Positions 31,031 through 40,473 are shown, counted from the first letter of the stretch. The stretch: DNA of 64,000 nt from Arthrobacter sp. UNC362MFTsu5.1 (GCF_000685965.1 NZ_JMLE01000001.1:248001-312000), one strand, 5' to 3'. The notes: generated by a model from the letters alone, not told the origin. A program made the numbers and translations.

Positions 31031-32461
31031 ATGACTTCATCACCGGCGGGGACCCCGCAAAAAATCAGCGCAGGATTCGACGGGATCGACGTCGATGCCC
31101 TGCGCCGGACCGTACACGAGTCTTTCGATACCACTGTTGAACAGCTGAAGGACCTTGTGAGGCTCCCGGGTATCGCCTGGCCGAGCTTCGATCCCGCCCC
31201 GCTGGACCGCAGTGCGGAGGCTGTTGCGGAGCTGGTGCGCGCCGCGGGGATCGAGGACGTCCGGATCCTGCGCTGCAATAAAGAGGACGGCACTCCGGGC
31301 GGACCGGCTGTAGTAGCCCGGCGGGCTGCTGCCGAAGGTAAGCCGACGATCCTGCTCTACGCCCACCACGACGTTCAGCCGACCGGGGACCTGGCATTGT
31401 GGGAGACCGAACCGTTTACCGCCGTCGAGCGCGACGGACGCCTGTACGGCCGGGGTGCCGCCGATGACAAGGCCGGCATCATGGCCCATATTGCCGCCTA
31501 CGCCGCTGTCACCGAAGTGCTGGCCGACGAACTGGGCCTTGGCGTGACGTTCTTCTTCGAGGGCGAGGAAGAAGCCGGCTCGCCCACCTTCCGCACGTTC
31601 CTGGAAACCCACCGCGAACTGCTGCGCGCCGACGTCATCGTAGTGGCGGACTCCAGCAACTGGAAGGTAGGCATTCCCGCGCTCACCACCAGCCTGCGCG
31701 GCCTGGTCGACGGGACCATCGAGGTGCAGGTGCTGGAGCACGCCGTCCATTCCGGAATGTTCGGCGGTGCGGTCCTGGATGCGCCGACGCTGCTCTCCCG
31801 GCTGATCGCCACACTGCACGACGACGAAGGTAACGTTGCCGTGAAGGGCCTGGTCAGCAGGGACGACGTTTCCGTCGACCTCACGGAAGCGGAATACCGG
31901 GCCGACGCGTCCGTGCTGGACGGCGTCCGCCTCGCCGGCAGCGGAACCATCGCCTCCCGGCTGTGGACCAAGCCTGCCCTGTCCATCATTGGCTTCGACG
32001 CTCCCGCCGTGGATGTGGCGTCCAACACGCTCCTCCCGCGGGCGCGCGCTAAGTTCAGCATGCGGCTGGCGCCGGGCCAGGATCCGGCCGATGCCATGGA
32101 GGCCGTGCGCAACCATGTTGAAGCCAATGCGCCGTTCGGCGCAAAGGTGGTGTTCACGCCGGGGGAGAGCGGCAACTCCTTCCTGACCGACACGGATTCC
32201 GCCGCCGCAGGAATGGCGATGTGGGCCCTCGGTGAAGCCTGGGGCGTTCCGGCAGTGGAGATGGGCATCGGGGGTTCGATTCCCTTTATTGCCGACCTGA
32301 CGGAGGTGTACCCGGACGTTCAGATCCTGGTTACCGGCGTCGAGGATCCCGATTCCAGGGCGCACAGTGCCAACGAGTCGCTGCACCTGGAGGACTTCCG
32401 CAATGCCGTTGTGGCCGAAGCGCTCCTGCTGGCACGTCTCAACCGTGAGGGTCTTGCCTGA
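31031..32461 (+). CDS. M20-family dipeptidase
   Basis: This is a zinc-dependent exopeptidase (476 aa). LLYAHHDVQPTGD has the metal His and the adjacent Asp, GRGAADDKAG a bridging Asp, and FFFEGEEEAGSP the catalytic Glu and a metal ligand. SGMFGGAVLDAP is in the dimerisation domain. The pattern is that of dipeptidases acting on beta-Ala-His-like or general dipeptides rather than ArgE/DapE, but the exact substrate is unknown. The ATG at 31031 is chosen as the first with family-like sequence after it. Confidence 0.9.
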   Translation: MTSSPAGTPQKISAGFDGIDVDALRRTVHESFDTTVEQLKDLVRLPGIAWPSFDPAPLDRSAEAVAELVRAAGIEDVRILRCNKEDGTPGGPAVVARRAAAEGKPTILLYAHHDVQPTGDLALWETEPFTAVERDGRLYGRGAADDKAGIMAHIAAYAAVTEVLADELGLGVTFFFEGEEEAGSPTFRTFLETHRELLRADVIVVADSSNWKVGIPALTTSLRGLVDGTIEVQVLEHAVHSGMFGGAVLDAPTLLSRLIATLHDDEGNVAVKGLVSRDDVSVDLTEAEYRADASVLDGVRLAGSGTIASRLWTKPALSIIGFDAPAVDVASNTLLPRARAKFSMRLAPGQDPADAMEAVRNHVEANAPFGAKVVFTPGESGNSFLTDTDSAAAGMAMWALGEAWGVPAVEMGIGGSIPFIADLTEVYPDVQILVTGVEDPDSRAHSANESLHLEDFRNAVVAEALLLARLNREGLA

Positions 32462-32483
32462 CGCCGGCCGCTGCGCAGCGCTG

Positions 32484-32519
32484 ATGTTCCCTGGCGGTTA
32501 CGGAGCCGTCAGGGAACAT
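32484..32519 (+). terminator. hairpin after the M20 dipeptidase gene
   Basis: ATGTTCCCTG and CAGGGAACAT form a perfect 10-bp stem, extended by a further 3 bp beyond a mismatch. It lies 22 bp after the stop codon. No U-run follows. Confidence 0.6.
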
Positions 32520-32659
32520 TCAGGGTATGGCCACGGTTACGTCAGGAGTTAGAGCTACACGCAGGATCGACGTAGCATGTAGCTATAGCCCATACCGTTT
32601 CCGTAGGGGCGGGCAACGCGCAAGCCGAGTCGCCACCACCGTCGTAAGAAGGTAGGCCA

Positions 32660-33049
32660 ATGAGCACTACAACCAATGAAAACAGCGCCGCAGCCACAGG
32701 CACCGCAAGCGAAGAGTTGCCCACGCACGAGGTCAAGCTGACCGACGTCGCTGCCGGCAAGGTCCGCAGCCTCCTGGAGCAGGAAGGCCGCACCGACCTG
32801 CGCCTGCGGGTTGCAGTCCAGCCGGGCGGTTGCTCCGGCCTGATTTACCAGCTCTACTTTGACGAGCGGCTGCTGGACGGAGACGCTGTGCGCGACTACG
32901 ACGGCGTCGAAGTCGTTGTGGACAAGATGAGCGTCCCGTACCTGAGCGGCGCCAGCATCGACTTCGAGGACACCATCTCGAAGCAGGGCTTCACCATCGA
33001 TAACCCCAATGCCGGCGGCTCCTGCGCCTGCGGTGATTCTTTCCACTAA
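32660..33049 (+). CDS. erpA: iron-sulfur cluster insertion protein ErpA
   Basis: This A-type carrier passes Fe-S clusters to apoproteins (129 aa). The three conserved cysteines are present: one in VQPGGCSGLIYQL and two in the C-terminal GGSCACGDSF. The acidic N-terminus (about 22 residues) is a non-conserved extension. AAGAAGG lies 8 nt before the ATG. Its position before the cta cluster is common in actinobacteria and suits the Fe-S needs of the Rieske protein encoded nearby. Confidence 0.93.
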   Translation: MSTTTNENSAAATGTASEELPTHEVKLTDVAAGKVRSLLEQEGRTDLRLRVAVQPGGCSGLIYQLYFDERLLDGDAVRDYDGVEVVVDKMSVPYLSGASIDFEDTISKQGFTIDNPNAGGSCACGDSFH

Positions 33050-33080
33050 CCCGGCTCTTTTGCCCCATGACAGCTTGCTC

Positions 33081-33106
33081 TCGGCACCGGTGGAAACCGG
33101 TGCCGA
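33081..33106 (+). terminator. hairpin after erpA
   Basis: TCGGCACCGGT and ACCGGTGCCGA form a perfect 11-bp stem with a GGAA loop, 31 bp after the erpA stop. No U-run follows, so it is a probable but not certain terminator. Confidence 0.6.
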
Positions 33107-33180
33107 CGCACGGTGCCGACATGTGAGCGAAAACCCCCGGGGAGCGGTAAGCTCTACATCGAGTAGTAAAACTTTTAGTG

Positions 33181-33209
33181 TGCCCGGGGAGCCATCTACG
33201 GCCCGGGCA
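33181..33209 (+). promoter_or_regulatory. GC hairpin in the ctaC 5' leader
   Basis: TGCCCGGG and CCCGGGCA form a perfect 8-bp stem with a 13-nt loop, ending 27 bp before the ctaC start and just before its ribosome binding site (GGAAGGG). It may stabilise the message or affect ribosome access. A role is inferred only. Confidence 0.45.
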
Positions 33210-33235
33210 ACAGCAACAAGTAGGAAGGGCCGTCT

Positions 33236-34108
33236 GTGAGTTCGCAGAACCGAACCGGCAGCCGACGCAAACAGATCACTACGATCACTGGCTTGGCACT
33301 AGCCGGCGCGTTGGCATTGACTGGATGTTCACCAGAGGTACAGAGAGGCTGGTTGCCCACCGAGCGTGGCACCACCAATCACACTGACCGCATCATGGAC
33401 CTCTGGGTCAACTCATGGATTGCCGCCTTGGTCGTCGGCATCATTACCTGGGGACTCATGGTCTGGTGCATCGTCGCCTACCGGCGCCGCAAGGGCACCG
33501 TCGGTTTCCCGCGGCAGACCAGCTTCAACCTCCCCCTTGAGGTCTTCTACCTGACCATCCCGCTCTTCATGGTGCTGGTGTTCTTCTACTTCACCGACCG
33601 CGACCAGCAGGCGATTGATGACCGCTCAAAGCCCGCCGACGTCGTTGTGGACGTCCGCGGCAAGCAGTGGGCCTGGGACTTCAACTACAAGCAGGGCGAC
33701 GTCGTCACCGAAGACGTGCACGAAGCCGGCGTCCAGGCGCACCTGACCGGCGCTGAAGTGGACAAGGAAAAGCTGCCCACCCTGTACCTCCCCGTCAACA
33801 AGTCTGTTGACCTGGAGCTGAACTCCCGCGATGTTATCCACTCTTTCTGGGTGCCCGCCTTCCTGCAGAAGCGCGACATGATCCCCGGCAAGACCAACTA
33901 CATCAGGTTTACCCCCACCAAAGAGGGGACCTATGACGGCAAGTGTGCCGAACTCTGCGGCGAATACCACTCCGAAATGCTGTTCCGCGTGAAGGTTGTC
34001 TCCGAATCGGAGTTCCAGGCCCACATGGACCAGTTGCGCCAGGACGGCAACACCGGCCTGCTCGGCGAAGAGTACGACCGCAACCCGAACCTGAACGAAA
34101 TTAAGTAA
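33236..34108 (+). CDS. ctaC: cytochrome c oxidase subunit II
   Basis: This CuA-bearing subunit of the aa3 oxidase takes electrons from the bc1 complex (290 aa). A lipoprotein-type signal (ALTGC) is followed by two transmembrane helices ([20 protein letters not shown] and [17 protein letters not shown]). The CuA domain has HSFWVPAF and [12 protein letters not shown], giving the two Cys and two His ligands. The start is GTG with GGAAGGG upstream. ctaC-ctaD-ctaF form one operon; gaps are 10 bp and then an overlap. Confidence 0.96.
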   Translation: MSSQNRTGSRRKQITTITGLALAGALALTGCSPEVQRGWLPTERGTTNHTDRIMDLWVNSWIAALVVGIITWGLMVWCIVAYRRRKGTVGFPRQTSFNLPLEVFYLTIPLFMVLVFFYFTDRDQQAIDDRSKPADVVVDVRGKQWAWDFNYKQGDVVTEDVHEAGVQAHLTGAEVDKEKLPTLYLPVNKSVDLELNSRDVIHSFWVPAFLQKRDMIPGKTNYIRFTPTKEGTYDGKCAELCGEYHSEMLFRVKVVSESEFQAHMDQLRQDGNTGLLGEEYDRNPNLNEIK

Positions 34109-34118
34109 GGGGAGCGAC

Positions 34119-35846
34119 GTGGCTACTTACACTCAATCCGCACCTGTCGGGAGCCTTGGGGCGCCCGTTGTTCCGAAGTCCAAGGGACGCATCGTCGTCA
34201 ACTGGATCACTTCGACCGACCACAAGACCATCGGGTACATGTACCTGATCGCGTCCTTCGTGTTCTTCTGCTTCGGCGGCGTTATGGCCCTGCTGATCCG
34301 TGCCGAGCTGTTCGAGCCCGGCATGCAGATCCTGCAGACCAAAGAGCAGTACAACCAGCTGTTCACCATGCACGGAACGGTCATGCTGCTGATGTTCGCG
34401 ACTCCGCTGTTCGCGGGCTTCGCCAACGTGATCATGCCGCTCCAGATCGGTGCACCCGACGTCGCCTTCCCGCGGCTGAACGCACTGGCCTTCTGGTTCT
34501 TCCTCTTCGGCTCCACGATCGCCGTTTCCGGCTTCATCACGCCGCAGGGTGCCGCGTCGTTCGGCTGGTTCGCCTACGCGCCGCTGTCCAACACGACCTT
34601 CAGCCCCGGCGTCGGCGGTGACCTCTGGGTCTTCGGCCTCGCGCTCTCCGGCTTCGGCACCATCCTGGGTGCGGTCAACTTCATCACCACCATCATCTGC
34701 ATGCGTGCCCCCGGCATGACCATGTGGCGCATGCCGATCTTCACCTGGAACACCCTGGTGACGGCCATCCTGGTGCTGATGGCGTTCCCGCCGCTGGCAG
34801 CTGCCCTGTTCGCACTCGGTGCCGACCGCCGCTTCGGAGCACACATCTTCGACCCCGAAAACGGCGGTGCCGTCCTCTGGCAGCACCTGTTCTGGTTCTT
34901 CGGCCACCCCGAGGTGTACATCATCGCGCTGCCGTTCTTCGGCATCGTCTCCGAGATCTTCCCGGTCTTCAGCCGCAAGCCGATCTTCGGCTACAAGGGC
35001 CTTGTCTACGCAACGATTGCCATCGCGGCGCTGTCCGTCACCGTGTGGGCCCACCACATGTACGTGACCGGCTCGGTGCTCCTGCCGTTCTTCTCCTTCA
35101 TGACCATGCTGATCGCAGTGCCCACCGGCGTGAAATTCTTCAACTGGATCGGCACCATGTGGCGGGGGTCGATCACGTTCGAAACCCCCATGCTCTGGAG
35201 CATCGGCTTCCTGGCCACCTTCCTGTTCGGTGGCCTGACCGGCATCATCCTGGCTTCACCGCCGCTTGACTTCCACGTCTCGGATTCCTACTTCGTGGTG
35301 GCGCACTTCCACTACGTCGTGTTCGGCACCGTGGTGTTCGCCATGTTCGCCGGCTTCTACTTCTGGTGGCCGAAATGGACCGGCAAGATGCTCAACGAGC
35401 GCCTGGGCAAGATCCACTTCTGGCTCCTGTTCCTCGGCTTCCACGGCACCTTCCTGATCCAGCACTGGCTGGGCGTTGAAGGCATGCCGCGCCGTTACGC
35501 GGACTACATGCCGCAGGACAACTTCACCTGGATGAACCAGTTCTCCACCATTTCCTCGTTCGTGCTGGGCGCCTCGCTGATCCCGTTCTTCTGGAACGTG
35601 TACATCACCTGGCGCAGCAACGAACGGGTAGAGGTGGATGACCCCTGGGGCTTCGGTGCTTCCCTCGAGTGGGCCACCTCGTGCCCGCCGCCGCGGCACA
35701 ACTTCACCTCGCTGCCCCGCATCCGCTCGGAGCGTCCGGCCTTGGACCTCCATCACCCGGAGCTCGCACAGTCGCACACCGTTGAGTCACCGGCACCGGC
35801 AGCAGCCGTGCTCGGCAACGCAGATCAGAAGGACACCGCCAAGTGA
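34119..35846 (+). CDS. ctaD: cytochrome c oxidase subunit I
   Basis: This catalytic subunit carries heme a and the heme a3-CuB centre (575 aa). It has twelve predicted membrane helices. HGTVMLL holds a heme a ligand, and [12 protein letters not shown] the CuB His cross-linked to Tyr. AHHMYVTG gives two more CuB ligands, and [10 protein letters not shown] the His pair for hemes a3 and a. The start is GTG with GGGGAG upstream. It encodes the terminal step of aerobic respiration with ctaC, ctaF and the separate ctaE-qcr operon. Confidence 0.98.
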   Translation: MATYTQSAPVGSLGAPVVPKSKGRIVVNWITSTDHKTIGYMYLIASFVFFCFGGVMALLIRAELFEPGMQILQTKEQYNQLFTMHGTVMLLMFATPLFAGFANVIMPLQIGAPDVAFPRLNALAFWFFLFGSTIAVSGFITPQGAASFGWFAYAPLSNTTFSPGVGGDLWVFGLALSGFGTILGAVNFITTIICMRAPGMTMWRMPIFTWNTLVTAILVLMAFPPLAAALFALGADRRFGAHIFDPENGGAVLWQHLFWFFGHPEVYIIALPFFGIVSEIFPVFSRKPIFGYKGLVYATIAIAALSVTVWAHHMYVTGSVLLPFFSFMTMLIAVPTGVKFFNWIGTMWRGSITFETPMLWSIGFLATFLFGGLTGIILASPPLDFHVSDSYFVVAHFHYVVFGTVVFAMFAGFYFWWPKWTGKMLNERLGKIHFWLLFLGFHGTFLIQHWLGVEGMPRRYADYMPQDNFTWMNQFSTISSFVLGASLIPFFWNVYITWRSNERVEVDDPWGFGASLEWATSCPPPRHNFTSLPRIRSERPALDLHHPELAQSHTVESPAPAAAVLGNADQKDTAK

Positions 35847-36244
35847 AGATCGAATCATGGATTTTTGGAGCCGGAGTCTTCTTCTTCGTGCCGGTCTCCG
35901 TGGTGTACGGATTCCTGACCAACTGGACTGAATGGGTCGGCATCCTCGGCGTCCTGCTTGTGGGCGGCCTGGCCGGCATGATCGGTGCGTACCTCGGGTT
36001 CACCGGCAGGCGCGTGGGAATGCGTCCGGAAGACCGTAACGACGCAGAGATCCACGAAGGTGCCGGCGAGCAGGGCCACTTCAGCCCCTGGAGCTGGTGG
36101 CCGCTGGTCCTGGGCCTCTCCTGCGCGGGCGGTTTCCTCGGCCTGGCGATCGGTTTCTGGGTCACCTTCATTGCCGGTGGCCTGGCAGTCGTCGCCCTCG
36201 TTGGCTGGGTTTACGAATACAGCCGCGGAGACCACGCGCACTAG
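35843..36244 (+). CDS. ctaF: cytochrome c oxidase subunit 4 (actinobacterial CtaF)
   Basis: This small subunit (133 aa) is specific to the actinobacterial aa3 oxidase. Four predicted membrane segments occur in two pairs, separated by a charged loop with the motif [11 protein letters not shown]. The GTG start overlaps the ctaD stop by 4 bp (GTGA), showing coupling. It is the last gene of the operon and is followed by a strong terminator. Confidence 0.94.
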   Translation: MKIESWIFGAGVFFFVPVSVVYGFLTNWTEWVGILGVLLVGGLAGMIGAYLGFTGRRVGMRPEDRNDAEIHEGAGEQGHFSPWSWWPLVLGLSCAGGFLGLAIGFWVTFIAGGLAVVALVGWVYEYSRGDHAH

Positions 36245-36264
36245 GTCCTACAGCCTGTACTGAC

Positions 36265-36307
36265 AACGACGGCGGCCCCACCATTTGGTGGGGCCGTCGT
36301 CGTTTTG
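36265..36307 (+). terminator. rho-independent terminator after ctaF
   Basis: A long stem, ACGACGGCGGCCCCACCA with its near-complement GGTGGGGCCGTCGTCGT, is followed by TTTTG. It closes the ctaC-ctaD-ctaF operon 20 bp after the stop. Confidence 0.92.
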
Positions 36308-36377
36308 TCGTCTTGCCGGGCAGCGGTCTCGGGATAGCCGTCCGCGGACTGCCCGGTCGAGAGGTCCTGTAAAGCCC

Positions 36378-36671
36378 TTAGGCGGCCGCGTCAGCCTCCA
36401 GCAGGAGTGTCAGGCCTTCCAGTGCAGCCTCGGCGGATTCGACGCTGTAGCGGGCGGGGAGCGCATCAGGGTCAACCGACAGTTCCACTTCACAGCCGCA
36501 GTAGAAGTCGGCTGTCATCACCTCGAGCAGGGACCGGGCGTCCACGGGCACGATGCCCTTTTTTCCGATGCGGACCGGCAGCCCGGAATCGGTGACGGCC
36601 CGGACGAAGACGGCGGCCGGCCGTGCGTGCAGGCCTATTGGTGATTGAACGATCGCCTTGCGCACTGGCAA
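36378..36671 (-). CDS. ptsH: HPr-family phosphocarrier protein
   Basis: This is the central phosphocarrier of the sugar phosphotransferase system. GLHARPA carries the phosphorylated His, and DARSLLEVM aligns with the regulatory Ser region. TTG at 36671 is favoured because AAAGGAG lies 5 nt upstream, giving 97 aa, close to the usual 85-90. ATGs 11 and 17 codons further upstream are alternatives with weaker signals. No enzyme I or II gene is in the window. A dre-like operator lies about 97 bp upstream, beside a DasR-like regulator. Confidence 0.9.
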   Translation of the reverse strand: MPVRKAIVQSPIGLHARPAAVFVRAVTDSGLPVRIGKKGIVPVDARSLLEVMTADFYCGCEVELSVDPDALPARYSVESAEAALEGLTLLLEADAAA

Positions 36672-36767
36672 CAGGACTCCTTTGTTCCGACGGGCTTCGT
36701 CCGTCATGATTTCATTCCTGGACAAGCGTAGCCGCGGCGGACGGAGTCACTGAAACCGTTGAAGCGG

Positions 36768-36779
36768 TGGTCTAGACCT
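36768..36779. promoter_or_regulatory. dre-like operator between HPr and DasR-like genes
   Basis: TGGTCTAGACCT holds the perfect 10-bp palindrome GGTCTAGACC (36769-36778), the core of the DasR responsive element (ACTGGTCTAGACCACT in Streptomyces). It lies in the divergent gap. It also overlaps the position expected for a -35 element 16-17 bp before TACCCT (36795-36800), a candidate -10 for the regulator gene, so autoregulation is plausible. Confidence 0.78.
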
Positions 36780-36831
36780 GCCCTGCCGGTGCCCTACCCT
36801 TAAAGCATGAATGTTGATGTGAAACGCTGCC

Positions 36832-37626
36832 ATGCCGGCCTCTGATGCGAGCAGGATGGTGGGGGAGATCGACCGCACCAGCGGGACACCCATCTACGTC
36901 CAGCTGCGGGAGCTCCTGAGGGCCCACATCGCGGCGTCGTGCCCGCCCGGGTCCTCGCTGCCTTCGGAACGCGACCTTGCCGAACGCTTCGGCTTGGCCC
37001 GGATGACGGTTCGCCAGGCCATTGACGCCCTTGTCGGCGAGGAAGTCATCGAACGGGTCGTGGGTCTCGGGACGTTCGTCCGGAAACCAAAGCTGGACCT
37101 CCAGGTCAAGCTCACGTCCTACAGTGAGGAAATGCAGCGCCGCGGCATGGTGCCCGCAGCGAAGGTGCTGAGCTTCGAACAGATCAGCGCGAGTGCCTTC
37201 CTTGCCCGTGAACTCCAGCTGGATGAGGGAACACCCCTGGTGCGGTTCCGGCGCCTCCTCCTGGCCGACAGTGAGCCCATGAGCGTGGATGAGAACTTCA
37301 TTCCCGCGCATCGCGTGCCGGGGCTGCTTGACGGTGAACCGCCGACGTCGCTGTACAACGTGCTGAGCGAACGCTTCGGGCTGGTCATGGAGTGGGGCGA
37401 GGACATGATTGAGGCCACGGCAGCGTCACCGTCCACGGCAAGGCTGCTTAATGTCGAGGTGGGATCCCCGCTGCTCAAAATACAGCGGCACGCCTTTGTT
37501 GCCCGTTCGATGGTGGACTACTCCGTGTCGTACTACCGGGCAGACCGCTACAAGCTGTGGGTCCCGCTGCAGCGTCCGGGCGTGCGGCCTACCCGCAACT
37601 ACGCCTCCGGCTACCGGAACCCCTAG
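36832..37626 (+). CDS. GntR/HutC-family regulator, DasR-like
   Basis: This is a transcription factor (264 aa) with an N-terminal winged helix (LPSERDLAERFGLARMTVRQAIDAL) and a C-terminal UTRA effector domain (about 90-255). The sequence between them (KLTSYSEEMQRRG) and the closing SYYRADRYKLWVPL strongly resemble DasR/NagR regulators, which respond to amino-sugar phosphates and control PTS and chitin or N-acetylglucosamine genes. It is divergent from HPr across a dre-like site. The ATG at 36832 has a weak ribosome binding site. Confidence 0.88.
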   Translation: MPASDASRMVGEIDRTSGTPIYVQLRELLRAHIAASCPPGSSLPSERDLAERFGLARMTVRQAIDALVGEEVIERVVGLGTFVRKPKLDLQVKLTSYSEEMQRRGMVPAAKVLSFEQISASAFLARELQLDEGTPLVRFRRLLLADSEPMSVDENFIPAHRVPGLLDGEPPTSLYNVLSERFGLVMEWGEDMIEATAASPSTARLLNVEVGSPLLKIQRHAFVARSMVDYSVSYYRADRYKLWVPLQRPGVRPTRNYASGYRNP

Positions 37627-37681
37627 GGAACACACCCCCCAGGGAACACACCCCTAGGGAACACAGCCCCAGGGAACAAAG
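37621..37681. repeat. four tandem 15-16 bp repeats after the DasR-like gene
   Basis: Units of the form CCCTAGGGAACACAC or CCCCAGGGAACACAC repeat four times at 15-16 bp spacing, starting inside the last codons of the regulator gene. A fifth, partial GGGAACACAG occurs at 37691. They are likely a slippage expansion; the regulator stop codon (TAG) lies in the first unit. Confidence 0.75.
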
Positions 37682-37698
37682 GAGAGGCCCGGGAACAC

Positions 37699-37734
37699 AG
37701 AAGAGGCCCGGTCCTTGCGGACCGGGCCTCTTCT
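37699..37734. terminator. perfect 16-bp hairpin between DasR-like gene and qcrB
   Basis: AGAAGAGGCCCGGTCC pairs perfectly with GGACCGGGCCTCTTCT around a TTGC loop, 15 bp from the qcrB stop. It can terminate both converging genes, although U-runs are weak on both sides. Confidence 0.82.
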
Positions 37735-37748
37735 GTTGCAATTTCGCC

Positions 37749-39425
37749 CTAGTGGCTCAGAGTCTTCTGTGCCTCGGCCGATTCGACTTCGTGCTGGCCG
37801 TGGTGGCCATGGGCCGCCTCGAGCTCAGCCGGGGAGGCCGGAGCAACCCTGTCTTCGAAGAAGAAGCGGGAGAGCGCTGCGCGGCGTTTTTCCTTGCGGG
37901 TTACTACGCCGTGTTCGTTCGGAACCGCGGGCAGCGGTACCGGTGACTCGAAGCCAACCAGCTTGTAGCGCTTGTAGTCGTCCAGCGGTGCGTGGACCTC
38001 AATGAACTCACCGTGCGGCAGGCGCACGATACGTCCGGTTTCACGGCCGTGCAGGGCGATTTCGCGGTCCTTGCGCTGGAGGGCGAGTGCCACACGCTTG
38101 GTCACAATGAAAGCGATGACCGGGCCGATGAAGAACAGCGCCCGCAGCCAGTACGTGACGTCGTTCAGTGCCACATGGAAGTGCGTGGCGATGAGGTCGG
38201 AGCTGGCTGCGGCCCACATCACGCAGTAGAACGTGAAGCCGGCCATGCCGATGGCGGTGCGGGTGGGAGCGTTGCGCGGGCGGTCCAGGACGTGGTGCTC
38301 GCGGTCGTCCTTGGTGATCCAGCGTTCGATCCACGGGTACATGAACAGTGCCGTGAAGACCAGACCGGCGGGAACCAGTGCCGGGAGCAGTACGTTCAAG
38401 GTCAGGACCTGGCCGAAGATGACGTACTCGAAGTGGAAGTCTCCAATGACGCCCGGCATGAGGCGGAGCGCACCGTCCACCCAGCCGATGTACCAGTCAG
38501 GCTGCGTGCCTGCCGAAACCGGTGAGGGGTCGTACGGGCCGTAGTTCCAGATCGGGTTGATGGTGAAGAACGCTGCCATGAGCGCGACGACACCGAACAC
38601 GATGAAGAAGAAGCCGCCGGCCTTGGCCGCGTAAACGGGGCCGAGGGGGTAGCCGACGACGTTGCCGTCGTTGCGGCCCGGGCCGGGGTACTGGGTGTGC
38701 TTGTGAACAACCACCATGAACAGGTGGATGACGATCATCAGCAGGATCAGGGCCGGAACCAGGAGGATGTGCAGCATGTAGAGCCGGCTGATGATGACAG
38801 TACCGGGGAACTCGCCGCCAAAGAGGAAGAACGAGATGTAGGTACCGATGACGGGGATCGACTTGATGACGCCGTCGATAATCCGCAGGCCGTTGCCGGA
38901 GAGCAGGTCATCGGGGAGTGAGTAGCCGGTGAAGCCTGCTGCCATGGAGAGGATGAGCAGGACACCGCCCACCACCCAGTTCAGTTCGCGGGGCTTCCGG
39001 AACGCTCCGGTGAAGAAGACGCGCAGCATGTGCACGGATACGGAGGCCACGAACAGCAGTGCTGCCCAGTGGTGCACCTGGCGCATGAACAGACCGCCGC
39101 GAACATCAAAGGAGATATCCAGCGAAGAGCTGTAGGCAACGGACATTTCGACGTTCTTCAGCGGAGTGTACGAACCGTCGTAGTGCGTCTCCGCCATGGA
39201 CGGATCGAAGAAAAATGTCAGGAAGGTGCCGGAGAGCAGCAGGATGACGAAGGAGTACAGGGCAACTTCGCCAAACATGAACGACCAGTGGTCCGGAAAG
39301 ACCTTGCGGCCGAACTCACGGAGAATTCCCGAACCGCCAACGCGCTGGTCAACGAAGTCGGTAATGCGGCCGCCTTTGGTTTTGGCGACGAAGGCGGGGG
39401 CATTAGCTGTTGATGTTGCGCTCAT
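37749..39425 (-). CDS. qcrB: cytochrome bc1 complex cytochrome b subunit
   Basis: This is the integral heme b subunit of the menaquinol-cytochrome c reductase (558 aa, long C-terminus typical of actinobacteria). Early helices carry the heme His residues (RQVHHWAALLFVASVSVHMLR and HILLVPALILLMIVIHLFM). The Q-site region has the usual Pro-x-x-Trp equivalent in NYGPYDPSPV and GTQPDWYIGWVDG. ATG at 39425 is chosen from several close Met codons. It overlaps qcrA by 23 bp at the end of the ctaE-qcrC-qcrA-qcrB operon. Confidence 0.96.
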   Translation of the reverse strand: MSATSTANAPAFVAKTKGGRITDFVDQRVGGSGILREFGRKVFPDHWSFMFGEVALYSFVILLLSGTFLTFFFDPSMAETHYDGSYTPLKNVEMSVAYSSSLDISFDVRGGLFMRQVHHWAALLFVASVSVHMLRVFFTGAFRKPRELNWVVGGVLLILSMAAGFTGYSLPDDLLSGNGLRIIDGVIKSIPVIGTYISFFLFGGEFPGTVIISRLYMLHILLVPALILLMIVIHLFMVVVHKHTQYPGPGRNDGNVVGYPLGPVYAAKAGGFFFIVFGVVALMAAFFTINPIWNYGPYDPSPVSAGTQPDWYIGWVDGALRLMPGVIGDFHFEYVIFGQVLTLNVLLPALVPAGLVFTALFMYPWIERWITKDDREHHVLDRPRNAPTRTAIGMAGFTFYCVMWAAASSDLIATHFHVALNDVTYWLRALFFIGPVIAFIVTKRVALALQRKDREIALHGRETGRIVRLPHGEFIEVHAPLDDYKRYKLVGFESPVPLPAVPNEHGVVTRKEKRRAALSRFFFEDRVAPASPAELEAAHGHHGQHEVESAEAQKTLSH

Positions 39426-40473
39426 GCTCATCACGCTCCCAGTAACTCGGTCCTACGGGTTCTTTGAAGTCGCTCGTAGCGACCAGGTAGCCCTCGGCGT
39501 CAACTGCGATGGGCAGCTGGGGGAGAGGCCGGCTTGCCGGGCCAAAGATAACCTTGCATTCCTGAGTCAGGTCGAAGGTTGACTGGTGGCACGGGCACAG
39601 CAGGTGGTGGGTCTGCTGCTCGTAAAGGGCAACAGGGCAACCAACATGGGTGCAGATCTTCGAGTAGGCAACGATGCCGTTGTAGCTCCAGTCCTCGCGG
39701 CCCGCGGAGGGCTTGAGGGACTCGGGGTTCAGGCGCATGAGCAGGACGACGGCCTTGGCCTTTTCGTTCAGCTTGCCCTCGTGGAGTTCGTTCAGGCCTT
39801 CCGGAATCACGTGGAAAGCAGAGCCGATCGTGACGTCAGAGGCCTTGATGGGCGTGCCGTCCGGGTCGCGGGTGAGGCGCTTGAGCTTGCCTTCCTGCGG
39901 GGCCCACATGGTGTGTGCAAGCTTGTCGTCAGGGCGGGGACCGAGGTCGCCGAAGATGGCCAGTGCGGGCAGCGGAGCCAGCGCCACGGCGCCGAGGAGT
40001 GTGTTGCGGATCAGCGGCCGGCGCTTGATTCCGGTTTCTTCGACGATGTCATCAACGATGCGGACAGCCGCCTGGCGGTCGTCCTCGGTGCGGATGGCAT
40101 GGCGCTCTTCGGATACTTCATGGTCCGGCATAAGGGCCTTGGCCCAGTGGACGATGCCGGTGCCGATGCCAAGCATGGCAAAGGCGGTGCCAATGCCCAG
40201 CAGGGCATTCTGCAGCCGGATGGTGGCGATCGTGGAGTCGGGTCCAAGATCGATGGCGAAGTACGCCACCAGGAAGATCACGGTGCCCACGACTGAGCTG
40301 CCGAAGAGGACGGCAACCTGCCGTTCTGCACGCTTTGCGGCCTTCGGGTCCGTGTCAGCCAGGCGCAAACGATGCGGGGGAATTCCAGGATCCTGGAACT
40401 TCTCCACCTCATTCTGACCAGCCGTAGCTACGGTGCCCGAGTGGTTCGGACTGCCGTCACTATGGTTGCCCAT
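39403..40473 (-). CDS. qcrA: Rieske iron-sulfur subunit of the bc1 complex
   Basis: This is the Rieske [2Fe-2S] protein (356 aa). Three hydrophobic helices in the first 195 residues replace the single anchor seen elsewhere, as expected in actinobacteria. Cluster ligands are in CTHVGCP and CPCHQST. The ATG at 40473 (MGNHSDG) has GAGG 6 nt upstream; an ATG four codons earlier lies directly against its AAGG and is less likely. Confidence 0.96.
   Translation of the reverse strand: MGNHSDGSPNHSGTVATAGQNEVEKFQDPGIPPHRLRLADTDPKAAKRAERQVAVLFGSSVVGTVIFLVAYFAIDLGPDSTIATIRLQNALLGIGTAFAMLGIGTGIVHWAKALMPDHEVSEERHAIRTEDDRQAAVRIVDDIVEETGIKRRPLIRNTLLGAVALAPLPALAIFGDLGPRPDDKLAHTMWAPQEGKLKRLTRDPDGTPIKASDVTIGSAFHVIPEGLNELHEGKLNEKAKAVVLLMRLNPESLKPSAGREDWSYNGIVAYSKICTHVGCPVALYEQQTHHLLCPCHQSTFDLTQECKVIFGPASRPLPQLPIAVDAEGYLVATSDFKEPVGPSYWERDEHERNINS

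Noticed and set aside
37621..37700. Possible CRISPR array
   Set aside because: Repeats are only 15-16 bp and contiguous with no spacers; they are a tandem minisatellite.
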